Assembly: GCA_034509925.1 (NCBI GenBank)
Contig: CM067530.1
Location: 7,504,001-7,568,000, forward strand
Direction: 5' to 3'
DNA: 64,000 nt
Source: Hirudinaria manillensis
Lineage: Eukaryota; Annelida; Clitellata; Hirudinida; Hirudinidae
Made by a program: the position numbers and the translations under genes. Shown one piece after another: positions 33,899 through 51,209 of the stretch (position 1 is its first letter; each line of letters opens with the position of its first letter). Below the pieces are notes generated by a model. It was not told where the DNA came from. It saw nothing but the letters and a program-made list of their open reading frames with translations, and did not search any database.

Positions 33899-34556
33899 AA
33901 ACTCGAAAAGCAATTATTTGGTACTTTCTATTTACACTCTCCGATCGCACTTAACAAACAACTCGTGACGACTATTCTACGTAGACGAATCATCGACCAT
34001 GCACAAAAATCTAATCTAATGTCCTCAGAACTGAAAATTTCCTAGAAAATAAACTTTATGTTATAAGGCAGCAGTGTATAACATATTCGTACGACGCGTT
34101 CGCCTGGAGGCGGAGGTCGGATCCGAAGTAATGAACTTCCTAGGTTAAACTGACAGCACATCGACATAATTTAAGCAAAGTCCTAAACAGGCATATGAAT
34201 TGCAGTGAACTGCATCGAATCAAAAGCAATCCAATTAGCTAGCTCCTCTATTAATTCGGCAGCCGTTTTCCTTCCGATGCATAGTTTCGCGAGCGGCGGG
34301 GTCTGTGCCCGCCACGAAAAGTGCATCCTCCTTCGCCGAGGGAGCGAGCGCACGAGCGCCCGGACGTCCCTTTGCGTGCGACGCTTTCTAAAGTCAAAAA
34401 TTGAAATCTTTACAATCGAAAACAAGAAGAAATCCCTGCTTATCATCTACATTCCAAGAGAATAATGTTCCAAATGTAGTGAAAGAAAGAAAGAAAAAAA
34501 AAAGGATTCAATTTTTCAAAGGGTACAAAAACAATTGAAACGTCGTCCGCCGTCTG
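33899..34556. other. Convergent intergenic region with a GC-rich islet
   Basis: 3' flanks of the membrane-protein gene (plus; AATAAA near 34048) and AEBP2 (minus). A block at about 34280-34390 is strikingly GC-rich for this locus (GGCGGGG, GAGCGAGCGCACGAGCGCCCGG). Open frames on both strands (34183-34465) have no recognised family, so it was left as non-coding. Confidence 0.5.
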
Positions 34557-36050
34557 CTACCAGTGGCACATCAGAAACTTGATGACGTCTCCCGATATGC
34601 GCGACAGCGGCAATACCTGAGTCAGTTCAGAAGGTACTTGGTGTTCTGGCAACCACTCGTCCGGCAATCTTTAAGACAAGCAAATTCGTCTTTTAATCTA
34701 CTTTTAATCGTTTAAAACTGTTGATAATTTACATCGATCGAGCCGAGAGAAATGCAAAGCGGTTACGAGACGACGGATTACACCGTTCGGTGCCGTGAGC
34801 TCGCAACGGTATTTGCAACGAAGCGGAAGCATGCAAAATCATACGGAAGCATACAAAAGAAAGAAATCACGAACTCACATGTGCAAGGGAAGCCACTGTA
34901 TGAGGCATGACTTGATGCCATTAAAATCTGTCCTTCTACCAATGATCTGTTTGAAAAATAAATTGGCATTCACAAGTCGCGCGTCCGTCTCGAGCCGAGA
35001 CGAGTTTCGCTTCGTCGGTTCAACTTACAACACCGTGGAATGTTATGAATTGACCTGAGTTGGTGCTCATCACCTGAGTTCTTTGACAAAAATTTGTTAT
35101 GTATCTCTGAATGCAGCTCATAGTGAACGAATCGCAGAAATCCCTAGACACGGCTAAAGAGAAGCGGTCGTTACGTTAGATATTCAATCAATCGGACGAA
35201 CGAACGATCAATCGATCGACAATCAAAACCCACCCGCGGTCGGCCTGGGATGTTTGACTTTTCTTTTCGCATCCACGACTTTTTGAACTTTCGCATTGGC
35301 CACGTTCTTGGGTCGGGCGGCTTTTTGCTTCGGAAAGTGTCCGTTGATGTGCCTGTTGAGCATAAATTGAGAGGAGAATCTCATGCCACAGCGGTCGACT
35401 ATGCAACGAAAAGGTTTGCTGCCCAAGTGGCAAACCACGTGTCTCTCCAGCCACGATTGGAGAGTGGACGGCTTTCCGTAGACTTTGCAACCCGCCCACT
35501 TGCAGACGTAAGTCGGCTTTTCTTTGCCCGACTTCTTCTTCAGCTGAGTTCTTATGTGGTCGTTGTTGAGATGTTCCAGTAGCTCTCCGAAGTTGACCTC
35601 TTTCGAACACTCCCGCCACTGACAGACGACGAGATCCTTCCGAACGTCGCACGCGTCGTTCCGAGAGACGTATCGAGAAGCGGGTCCGTCGGACGACCTG
35701 GAGTCCGTCAATTCGCCGGAAGTTCCATAGGACGAACGCGTGGCGTCGGACGCCGCGTCGTCCGCCTGCGAAGAGCCTTTGGAGCATCTGAGGACGTCGG
35801 CTCTCAGACTGAGACTCCTGGTGCACCTCCTGGTTCTCGCTCCCGTCTCCTCATCGCCGACGTCCGTCCGGTTTCCGGCGCCGGAGTCGTCGCCGCAAGA
35901 CGACGCAGCGTCGCCTCCTTTCGAAGAGTCGCCGTTAGTTTGAACGAGGGAAGCGGAGGAGCTGTGAGAGGTTTTGGACGTGCAAATCGACGGTGAGTCC
36001 GACGATGACGAATACATGTCGTCCAAGCTGCTCTCGAACATCTCTACCAT
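34557..36050 (-). CDS. AEBP2: AEBP2 homolog, PRC2 accessory zinc-finger protein
   Basis: AEBP2 (fly Jing is related) is a substoichiometric subunit of Polycomb repressive complex 2, binding DNA and stabilising the SUZ12-RBBP4 module. Four minus-strand exons: 36050-35234, 35153-35029, 34946-34879 and 34668-34557, all phase-consistent. The N-terminal exon is Ser/Asp-rich and low-complexity, then holds three GLI-like C2H2 fingers: CQWRECSKEV..HLNNDH, CKWAGCKVYGKPSTLQSWLERHVVCH and CIVDRCGMRFSS..HINGH, followed by a basic stretch (KRKVKH). The later exons match the AEBP2-specific C-terminus: RDFCDSFTMSCIQRYITNF, FITFHGVIIGRRTDFNGIK, LIQWLPLHILPDEWLPEHQ. A splice acceptor 14 bp before the ATG suggests an upstream 5' exon. 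About 370 residues. Transcribed away from EED. Confidence 0.93.
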
Positions 36051-39000
36051 AGAATTCTCAGCACTGAAATAATTATCAATTAATTAATAATTATTGTAAA
36101 ACAGTAACATAATCAATGTAAAACATTTCTTAATTATTAATTAATTATCTTTGAAATATTCAAAAAGAAATAATGTCACATTAATATTAATAATAACCAA
36201 TCAATCTTTTAAATGGACAGGTATATTTTATGAACTAAAGAAAGATGTTTTCAAAATGTGATTTGCATGATATGCAGCTTCAATGTGATTATAAAAGGGC
36301 TTTTATGGACCCAAGCAATAAACTTTTTAAAATTTAAAAAGCAATAAACATTTCAAATGTGAATGTAAATGTCTTGAAAATATATTTGCATAGTTTCTAA
36401 ATAACTATATCATGATTTCTTGACTTTGGTTTGTTAGATGTTACAAAAAAAACGTCTTGCAAAAATATAAAGGATAAGATGAATGTCTGCATAATATACA
36501 TAATATTACATAAATTATGATGCACCATCTTTAATTATTCTGTCTTCCAGGACAAATTATTAAAGCCTTAAATTGTAACATGTTATGTTATTAAAATCAC
36601 TAAACAACCTCATTTTAATAACTTGATATGCAAAATACTTAGCAACAAAACATTCAACAAGTATCGGTATAATTGTTTCATACTAATTAACAGATGCAGT
36701 TTTTTTGCAATCTTTATAGCCATGTCATTTTCCCAGAAACCCAATGTGGTGATGATGATGATGTTTCATCAAAATTTGATGTCCGTTTGTATAAAATGTT
36801 GAAAATAATATTGCACTTCGAGGCTCCTTTTAGGATATTTTATTTATTATTATTCAACATTTAAATTATGTTACAGAATTAATTTTGTGGATTATATTAT
36901 TTGAAATTATTTTACATAGAAAATTAAGATAAATCAATAATGAATTGAAGTGCAAAACATTTCTAGAGAGCCAAAAAATCAACTTGCATAGAATGTTTCG
37001 AATTAAGGCACATGAAGAAGTAATAAATATTTATGTTCCTTGGTTATTGCTGATGATAATCAGAATCTGCAACAAAATATTAATCCAGGATAAACAGCCT
37101 AAAATCATTTGAATGAAGGTGCAACTTTTAAGAACAGGCAAAAACCCTAACGAAGCAGGAGCATATTTTATTATTCGAATTGCCCATAAACATCGTCACT
37201 ATGGAAGTCGTTAATAAAAATCTTTGAAGTCTACTGTAAAATGTTTGATCATCTAAAGGCATCATTAAATTTCAAAATCCTGTCTCTAATTCTCACCAAG
37301 AAGTGGCCATACTCCTAGTTTCAGCCTATATGTTTGACATAATCAATGGTATCCAGAATCCCGAGGCGTCAATCAAAAGTTTTAATTTACAGATTATGCA
37401 AAGAAACAGCCTAAACTAAATGTCAAATTCCAAGCAACTAACAAAACTACAAGCTCAAAGCATACAAATTACAAAGAAATAAAAAACACACGAAATATCG
37501 CCATTATTTAATGTTTTCGATGGAATTAAAGAGTAAGAGAACCGCGAGAAGAAAGTTGTGCGAATATAAAATAGCATAACTAATGGCTTTACTTTAATTT
37601 GACATAATCATGAAAATACATCTTTATAATATTAAAATGTATCACTTTGGTTTAAAGACCATATGTCCCCACGTGTTTAAATCTTATCACTTGGATACTC
37701 TCTCATGATTAAATCTTTAAAATTTGTAATTGAAAAAAAAACTTTAATATAAGCACACAACATTGGCGTCGTAACGACACTAATTTTTATGATTTATCCA
37801 TTGGCTCCATTCTTTTATCAACCATTATCTAGAAATAAAATATTAATTAAAAAATTCGTCTTTTGCTAAAATGTTTTTGGAAAAGTGTTGTCATTAATTA
37901 ATGATGTGCGGCTGACTTTTCCGTCGCGATTTAAGAGATTGCTCGAGTCTTTTACGAAGTTTTCTTTCTTATCACAACGAGCTATAAATTTTTAAGTGTT
38001 ATGTTATTATAATGGGTTTCCAGACACCATAAAAATGTTGAAAAATGAATTTTTTTGGGTAATTTCAAGGTCTTCATTATATTTGGGATAATTATAATTA
38101 TCTACAGTTCGAAATACAGTGGGAATTTAGAGATTTTAAGTCAAATTTTGAAGGATGATATTACACGCTGAAATGTGTTTGGGCAATCTACTCGCACCAA
38201 TTTTTTCCTAACACATTTAGCAATACGTTTTAACAAACATGATCCATCATGGATACTATTTAAAGACGATGTACGTTCCTTTAGTTCGTGATAGTAGCTT
38301 TGTAAAGTTTTAGGAGTTCTTTTGTTACCTACGAGAGTTGTATTTATGATTATAATTGTTTATGTTTTGTGAGAAAACATATTTCTATTGTGAATAGATC
38401 TGAGAATGTCTTTTATTAGTTTATTTTGTTCGATAATTAAAACATATAACGGATTAGTCTTCGATTTATGTCAGTGGCATTGCCATCAGTGATACGTCAG
38501 ATTACCAATTGGCTGGTAAAAGCAGCGTGAGTAGATAACATCTACTGTGGTGTTAAAAGTACTGAAGTGGGTCACTAGATATTATTGATTTTGTGGTTTT
38601 TTTATAACTTAGTTATAAGTTAATACTAATATTGTTGCATTTTTTTAAAATTTAGTTTTTTTAATCTCAAAGTCTTTGGGGGTTATAGATGAGAAGTTCC
38701 AGATGCCATTATTTAAATTCTGAACAAGTGTTGTCATAAAATGATTCTACGACTAATAGTTGAATTTTTAAAAGCCAGGATACTTCTCTTTCTTAGACTT
38801 GAAGTTAAAACATGGTTGAAAATATGTAAAATGAAATTAACAATTTGAGCTACAAACGCTAAAATATATTGTGTTCGATTGAAATTAAAATCATTGTTAT
38901 AATTATTAGAATCGTCTGAAAAATACCACAATCACTCTGAGTAACCAATTTATTTATTTAAGAACGAAAATAAAATTAATTATGACATGCTTCAAACCTG

Positions 39001-39148
39001 TAATTTCAAAGTTAAAAATTTATTTCACATAAAAGTATCGATATTAAAAATAAAAAATTTGAAGTTAAAATCGCTTCTCCCCAAAGTGAGCTCTAGTGCG
39101 GAAAATACAAATAAGTGTTCCGACTATCCTGCTGTTGTTTACTTAAAA
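36051..39148. other. Divergent region between AEBP2 and EED
   Basis: 3.1 kb of AT-rich DNA separating two PRC2 genes read in opposite directions, so both promoters should lie here. A splice acceptor at 36064 (minus) implies that an AEBP2 non-coding 5' exon lies within it. I saw no other coding exon. Short palindromic and CRE-like pieces (ACGTCA near 38491) are present. Confidence 0.6.
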
Positions 39149-43351
<4,203 letters not shown>

Positions 43352-46300
43352 CCTTCTCTTCCTCCTCCTCATCGTCATCACAGTGGCATCATCATCATAA
43401 TCATCATCATCATCATCTACAACGAAACATTGCAGCAATTGTCTGTAAATACAGAAAATGTCCACAGGATAAGACAAATGTTAGCTAGACAAATGGAGTC
43501 ACCTAAAAACCTCACGGAGTCTTGATAGTAGTTGCTCGGTCACGTGACCCCGACGCGAACGATTCCGTCGTGCGACGACGACATTAAGTGCTAGTCCGGC
43601 GGATTAATTTATTCCTATTCCCCTCAGGTGTGTTGCCAGGTAAATTATCGTCGAACGGTGCGCTTTATGTTTAGGAAATGATTGTTTGACCGCCTCTCGT
43701 CGAACAAACACCGTTTCCATTTGCATTCATAACGTGACCTCCCTGTCCGGTCATGCGTGCACTTCCTACTCGGTGTGCCGCCACCCACGAAGGGAATCTT
43801 TGATCCCGACGATCGCTCCTCCCTTCCTCGTTCTCTTCTTCATCATCTTCTTCGTCGTCGTCGTCATCTTCCTCTTCTATCTGAGCGTAATTCTTTCTAT
43901 TAATGTTTCATTGGGTAGTTGTAAAAAGCGCCGACCATGTTTTACTGCGAACGTAACTTGCTGCTCGCAAATATTTAATTAACTTTCTTTCACTTTCTGG
44001 TAACTTTCTTTCGTTCGCTGAACATTCATTGAATATTTAGATTATTATTTGTTTTTTTCTTTAAATTTTAAATCACCTGAAAAACCGCCAAATGTGGCAC
44101 ATTTAGAAACACTTTAGTAACAAAGAAAAATGGTGAACGGAAACTTTAAAAGCAGTTGTTTATTATTTGTCCTCCTTATTATAAAAAAAAAACCACTGCC
44201 ACCATCGGTCCGTTTGTTCGTGTTCGTGTCTCGGTCACAAGCACGGAACTCCCGAGCGAATGTCGTTCAACAGAACATAATTCGATTGGAAAATTCAATC
44301 CTGAACCTCCTTGAACGGCCTGAGAGGGCGAATGGAATTACTCCTGTTGGGCTTATTATTGCTGTCGTCGGGGGGCGTGGAGTGCGTGGATGGTGACGTT
44401 GTGGTCGCCAGGGGGCTGTGGTGCGGTGCTGGTCGAGTGTCGTGAGAGGATGCCCTGGTAAAGTGTTCTGCTCGTTGGAGGGTGCACTCGTTGAACCTTT
44501 TGTTCGATTGCGCTGACGGATTGACGTGGTGGAAGCATTGTCTTCAACCGACGTACGATGTCTATCTGTCTGTCTGCCTGTCTGATTATTGCATCAAATT
44601 AAACTGAAGGGCGGCAGGTAATTGTGTGATGGATTCGAATCAATGCACAAAGTTCTTGAACTCACGTTCATCCATTGAACTCATTGAGTTTGTGTTGTTC
44701 CCCCCTTGCACTGGTTGCATCATTTATTCGACAGCTTTTTTTTTATATATATATTTTTTTAAATTTAATTTCTACGTTTTGTAATAACTAGATTAGTAAT
44801 TATAATTTGTGTAAATCATGAAAATCACTATCGCGTAGTTCTACAGATAATTGTTCAATAACTTAAAAACTTGAAAAGTTTAAAGTTTAAAATCTTGTGT
44901 TGACACTACATCAATTTCTGAACGATCGTTTTGGACGAAAAGCAATAGTTTGAATTTCTTTGCTGGAAGCGCAGATGCCTGCGTTTGGTGCTGATAAGCA
45001 TCGTGGAAAAGTTCAAAAGAGCCAGGATCTGCGTTAGCATCTTTTTGATGGACTCCCGATAACATCAGCGAGGATTGAAATCTCTTCCCGCGAACCTCGG
45101 ACTTTTGATTGATCGATTGATTGAAAGAAGACAATCGGCTTCAATCAAGCAAATTGTTGCGCAAGTCAAGGCACCACCTATTCGAGTTGCTCATTATTCG
45201 CTCAGGACATGCAACATTCAGGTCTTGAAGGTGGTTTTTTTTTACAGGAGACGTCGATAATATCAAGGTGAGCTTCCAGCTTGGGGGTCCATTTGTCGAG
45301 AGAAAATACAAACAAAGATGAATTGCGTCGAGAAGGACTGACCGATACAGGAAGGAAAGAACTCAACTTTTACTTCCGCTCTTTGAGAGCCAACAAATGG
45401 ATGTATAAAGATATCAAAGTTTTTCCCAGTTTTGATCTATCCATCGATCGAATTGCGACGTTGAGCGGCCACAATGCAGAGCGCGGAATGCGAAAAGCAG
45501 GGCGCCAGGGTTGAAGAAATCTTTATGACTTTCGATTGTTTCCAGGAAGAATGGCACTTTCTCGGATTATCGAGCCGAGCACATCTGCCCGACGTTGCTA
45601 ACAAACGGATGCAACGATTGATGGATCTTAATTTCTCCACGACGCACAGACGAACCGAATTACATCCTTCATGATTTGTATCCGTCCGCCGCATTGTTTC
45701 CAGCTCCGATCACAATGCACATTTACGATCCTGTTATTTATGATCGCCATTTTCATGCCAGGACAAATGACGACGTCGTCGTCATCGTCATCCTCCACAT
45801 CATCCCGATCAATTATCGACCATACTTGTGTACATTTCGTACGCCTGGTTCTACGTCTCTTAATCGTGTCATTTCTGTCACCAATCCAGCAAAGTCTGAC
45901 GACAGCCGAAATTAGTGAGGCGTTCCAGTGCAGGTAAATGTTGGAGGAAGCTGTTCAGCAGTTGCGCAATTATCGCCCGGTTTTGAAGACGTTTCAAGCG
46001 CTGGTTCGTCGTCTTGAGTTCGTCTAATGCACTTCCGGCGAGGAACAAACACATTTTCACGAAGAAGAAAAAAAAAACTCAGAAGGAACTTTTCATTGTG
46101 GTCGTATGGGATGAATTTGAAAGAAACAGAAACACCATCCATTACCTTTTCCACGTAAAATCATCTCATCGAAGAACAATTTTTTTTTTAAATAACATTT
46201 TAAAATTAGAAAACTAAAATAATAAAGACTTAATTAGGCAACATCGAAACGAATGTCCAGGAAAGCTCCCGTGGGCTGGAGTGGATCGAATTACTGGATG

Positions 46301-47158
46301 AGGGTTGGAAGATGTTTTTACCTGGGAAATTTAAGCCGCCATGAGAGAAGCGCGGATCGATGAGGCGCAATTAAGAACTCGTGTTCCAACAATGGCGCTA
46401 ACATTTTAGCGCCACAGGTTCGATTGGCTTCCTGTTCCGGAATGAGGTATTTATGTGCCGCCTGGAAATGGAGTTTCAGAGTGGATTGTCGTTCATTGTC
46501 TGTCCGTCCGTTCGTTGTTATCACCTCAACGCCTCAATCAGATTTCGTCTGCTTTGTTTCCCGCTTCGTAATTAACTCGCTGTTATTTATTTATTTATTT
46601 TCATTTTCAAACTTAATTTCATCGATTAAATTGATCGTTGATCGTATAAATTTATTGGACCATTTTTTAATAATTAATCGATTAATTTTCCTCTCAATTA
46701 AATAAATAAAAAAACATTTTTAATTATTTCTTCGGTGTTTTTTTCTTTTGTACAAATTAAAGTCAATTTAAATCGCACGCAAATCGTGAAAAAGAACTGA
46801 AACACGAAAACAGAACAGTTTTTGCATTTCGACTGCCAAAATGGCTCGGTACTCATTTCCTGACTTCCTGTAAGTCGCTGGGAACATCAATTTGTGACGT
46901 CATAATTTTCCATAATTTCCACATCCTGTGATCACAATTTTCCAGGTGATGGCAATAATTATTGACAATAATAAGAACGAATTTAATACTCTCAATCCAC
47001 GCTCGAATGAAATCGAATGCAATCACATGAGACCAACAAGGAAAGTCACACTCGAAGGAACAGAATATAATGACATTAAAAAAAAACAAGAAGAAGAAGG
47101 ATTTGCAAACCAAAACAAATTCAATCATTCATCCGGCAGCTTGGAAGTTTCGATAATG
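43352..47158. other. Large convergent intergenic region, EED to Islet
   Basis: About 3.8 kb between two 3' ends. It contains (ATC)n runs just after EED (about 43365-43420), a pyrimidine-rich CTT/GTC run near 43810-43880, and many open frames of 60-90 codons on both strands with no recognisable family, splice pattern or conserved motif. The 44100-46700 portion is less AT-rich than average, so an unrecognised lineage-specific gene cannot be excluded, but none is supported. Confidence 0.45.
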
Positions 47159-47211
47159 TTCTGGAACGTTCTGGAATGTTCTAGAATGTTCTGGAATGTT
47201 CTAGAGCGTTC
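47159..47211 (+). promoter_or_regulatory. Heat-shock-element array (alternating TTC/GAA every 5 bp)
   Basis: Eleven consecutive half-sites at exact 5-bp steps: TTC-GAA-TTC-GAA-TTC-GAA-TTC-GAA-TTC-GAG-TTC, with only the tenth imperfect. This is the canonical inverted-pentamer layout bound by trimeric HSF. The last TTC overlaps the Islet stop codon. It may also be viewed as a 10-bp minisatellite (TTCTGGAATG). Confidence 0.6.
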
Positions 47212-50200
47212 AGTTGGAATTGTCTCGCGCTGGATAGATGTCGTCCGCGTAGTCGAGGGAAGTCATGAGGTTGTGATGGGAGCTTTCCTTCAAGCAAACG
47301 ATGGCGTCGTCGTCGTCGTCGCACAAGGCGTCGCCAGACATGGCGAAGTTGTTGCGCATGAGTTGCTGGAATGCGAGCTGTTGGTGTTGTTGATGAGGGA
47401 GATGATGATGATGATGATGAGGGTTCGAATGTTCGTCGTGTTCCAAGCCCTTCCAGGGGTGAAACATGTGACCTTCCAAGGAAGTCATCCAGGCCTGCTG
47501 GTGTTCGGGACTAAAGTTCACCACCGGATTGTTCTGTCCGTTCATAAAAGTAATTTGTTATTTAATTTAAAATATTTATTATACTAATTAATCAATAATT
47601 TTCTAATTAAAAGATTAATAATTAAAATGTTTAATTAAATAATTTGTAACTATTCGATCGAGTCCTACCTTTCCTTTAAGCCACAGGTTGTCATCGAGTT
47701 CACAAGGGTCTCCCTGAAAATCGGGCAACTAAAATATAAAAGAAATAATTTATTAATTCTGAGAAATAAATAAAATAAATTTAACAATCGTTATTATTAA
47801 TAATGGAATTAAAAACATGATTGGAATTAAAAATAATATTGGAACTAAAAATAATATTAGAATTAAAAATATTATTGAAATTAAAAATAATATTGGAATT
47901 AAAAATAATTGTCTGCGAAGGAAAAAGTCGTTGAGATGAACGAGAGACGGTCAGTAGGTAAGCAATAATTGGAACAATTTTCTTGGCGCAATTTTCGCCT
48001 CTTGCAATCAGTCGTCTGCAATTTTCTTATAAAACCATTTGTTATCATCTCCTTCATCACCATTATGTCGAGATGCAAAATATCTTATTTAGAATTTAAA
48101 AATAATAAAATTAAATTTATAATTTCGACGATAAAATAACTGTTTCAATGATTCATTTCGGTTAATATTATGTTACAGGTTTTATCATTTTATTGCAAGT
48201 CAGAAATTAAATTAAAAGTAGAATATGATTCCTAGAGTCTTCGATAAACATATACATAAATGTATGTATGCATATCGACAAAACAAAGATCCCCAGAAAA
48301 TACCTGTAAGCAAATAAAGAACATAAACAAGCAGGATATCTATGGTCTGAGCGTTATTGTTCATCTCGTCAGGCGCGTGTCTTAATAGGCCATCACCAAG
48401 AGACACGTGAGAATCACAATGTCGGGCCGAGGTCTCCTCTTTCTGCCCTCCAGTCATTCATTCATTCACTTACGATCCGTTCGTCATGACATGCATTCAT
48501 GCATGACATAATTCATCGATGAAAACATAACTCATCCGATCAATGGCGAGACGAGCCTGGCTATCAGCCAACTAAAACACCAACGAAGCGTCTTCCTTCT
48601 GATACCTGGCAGGTGAGCATTTGGTGCTCCAATGAAATGTAATTTTAAAAAATAATTTTAATGACCATAATTCATTAAAATAGATTGAATATTTTTTGCT
48701 AATTTTTTAAAAATTAGTGGCCTAGTACGAAGTAAAAGGCAGGTTTTCTCTGCAAATGCAACATTTGGATCTTAAAATAGGAAGCCGTAATTATGAATAA
48801 AGTGAATAAATATTTAATTTATAAAATGATTCTTATAATAAATTCTGATAAGGTCGGTGATAAATGTGTTAATAATCCTTGAAGGTCACATTAGAGTGGA
48901 AAAAGTCACATCTGAAAGGGAAATTTGCCAGAATTCGATTCCAACAGATCTGATCAAATCTGAAAGATTTCACTAAAGACCTAAAATTTAATAAGTATCA
49001 ATACTCATATTTTAAAGACTTGGAGGTTGAAGCTATAATTCATTAATAATATAAAATATAGCATACTTTACTTGAAAAGTTAATTAATAATACTAAATAT
49101 AACGTATTTCGGAGTTGTTTCGGCTGTATTTTCATCCATGTAAAATAGTAAATTGTGGCCACATTGATTTAGTAAAGGTTTGTCAGTAATAGTTTTATTT
49201 TAAATTCAGTTCAACAAATTCACAAGTAAATCTCGAAACTACATATAAACAAGTTTTAATGTCGTTCACATTTTGCCGGATTTTTATCACAATAAGATGT
49301 TTAATTCTATCTCTTTTGTTTCAAATAAAAATCTTCTTCTTTGAAGTGTGAAATATTTCTTAAAATATTTATCTTTAAATTTCGCCCATTTTATCTTTCA
49401 ACTCGATTGAATTTCCCAACATTAAATAGAATTATCAGATTATTTTGATCCTAAGAAAGGATTATTTCTAGAATGACACCCTTCTAAATCCAAAACTGAC
49501 TTGTGACCTTCAAAGTTTAAAATGTAATTTAAAAATTTCATTATTGTTGCATATTAGTTGCTAAAGTAAAAGGTATTGCAACTGCAATCAAATTGGGTTC
49601 TTTTCAAGGGAAGTTTGGCTTGGATTGCCGTGGACTCTACGAGGAATTCGAAACACTTCAGAAACAACCTTTGAATTAAAAACCAAAAAGACGTTTAAGA
49701 CATAAATACATCTAAAATATATTTAAATAAATAAAATAATGAATTGAATTGCTCAGAAATTAATTATTTATAAAAACAAAACTTTTGGCTGTGGATTGGC
49801 AAACACAATGGTGAGTTATTCAGGACGGTATAACTTGCGAAAAGTTTGGGAAGATTGAACTAAGGCAGCAAGTGTATGCCGGCTGTAAACACTATTAATA
49901 TCAAAAATCTGAAAAAGAGACTCTGTACGCAACATTTCTTGGGAAAGATGTCGAGGAATCCGACATTAAAGAAAATCGTGAATTCGAAAGAGAGATTAAG
50001 TTAGTTGAAAAGCCAGTTGTCAGACCTGTAGTTATCTGTTTTGTTCTGATGTTTCATTCATTCAACGAGCCATGCCAGGGCTGCTTGGTAAGGTTTATAA
50101 GGTCATCAAAAGATGTTTAAGATCAATAGCTCCTCTTACTGATTCTCTGACTCTATAAAGATGAAATAACTTTGCTGTTAACTAAAGGGAGACTGGACTG

Positions 50201-51178
50201 AATTAACGCCAGTAAGGAAACTCTCTTCCACACGTTGATGAGTACAAACGGACAAGAAGTTGATTCGATCGAAGAACTGGAATGACTTACGGTTACGAAT
50301 GATTTGATTTTCGGATTTGTACAGAAAAAAGTAACATTGGCCATTTTATTACTTCACCAGAGAGAAGGGGTTTTTTTGGACTCTTAATAAGAGTTTCTTA
50401 AGTATTTGATTATTGGCTAGAGACTGGTATCATGTTTATATCCTATTATATCCTGCTATATAGGTCACTACCAATTTGGAATAAAAAAGGCAAATGTCGA
50501 TAGTCGACATATGTTTCTCGTTCACAAAAATCTAGCAACCTGTCTATTACTTTGTTTTTAAAATTCTAAAAATAATTTGTTCGGAATTTTCACTTTCGTT
50601 ATTTGAACAACCAGATTTTCTAAATTGATTTATGGACATGATATGCTACTGATGCCATTGGTGCTGTTGCTGGTGATGATGATCATGGTGATGGTGGTGG
50701 TAGTGGTTATTAATAGTACTATTAATCACTTGATGAGTATAGTTCAGCACTCATCGCGTATTGAGTCTGATCAAGTGTTTTCGATTTTATTCGGAGATAA
50801 AATAATAAAATTATAAAGTAATTCCAACGTATTATTACTAAACACTTTAAACGATCAGAGTGAAGCAACTAAACAAATTGGAAACTAACTTTGTCTTGTT
50901 GCTGTTGTTGTTGTATTTGCTTTAACAGTTGCGTCCTTTTCTTGTCCTTGCAGCGTTTGTTTTGAAACCAAACTCTGATGACCCTCGGACTGAGGCCAGT
51001 CATCTCAACGAGTTGCTCCTTCATCAGGGCGTCCGGCCGGGGATTTGCACCGTAGCAGGTCCTCAACATGTGTAGTTGTCTCTCGTTCAATACCGTCCTC
51101 ACCCTCGTGGCTTTGTGGTCGGATTTGTGGGATCTCGATCTGATTTTCAGTTTGTAGTTAGTCAGTTAATTAATTAGT

Positions 51179-51209
<31 letters not shown>

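Noticed and set aside
35188-35826. 212-codon minus-strand frame overlapping AEBP2 exon 1
   Set aside because: Out-of-frame shadow of the GC-rich zinc-finger exon; the other frame carries intact C2H2 motifs.
45437-46217. Cluster of 60-90-codon frames on both strands in the EED-Islet interval
   Set aside because: Mutually overlapping, no consistent splice sites, domains or codon pattern.
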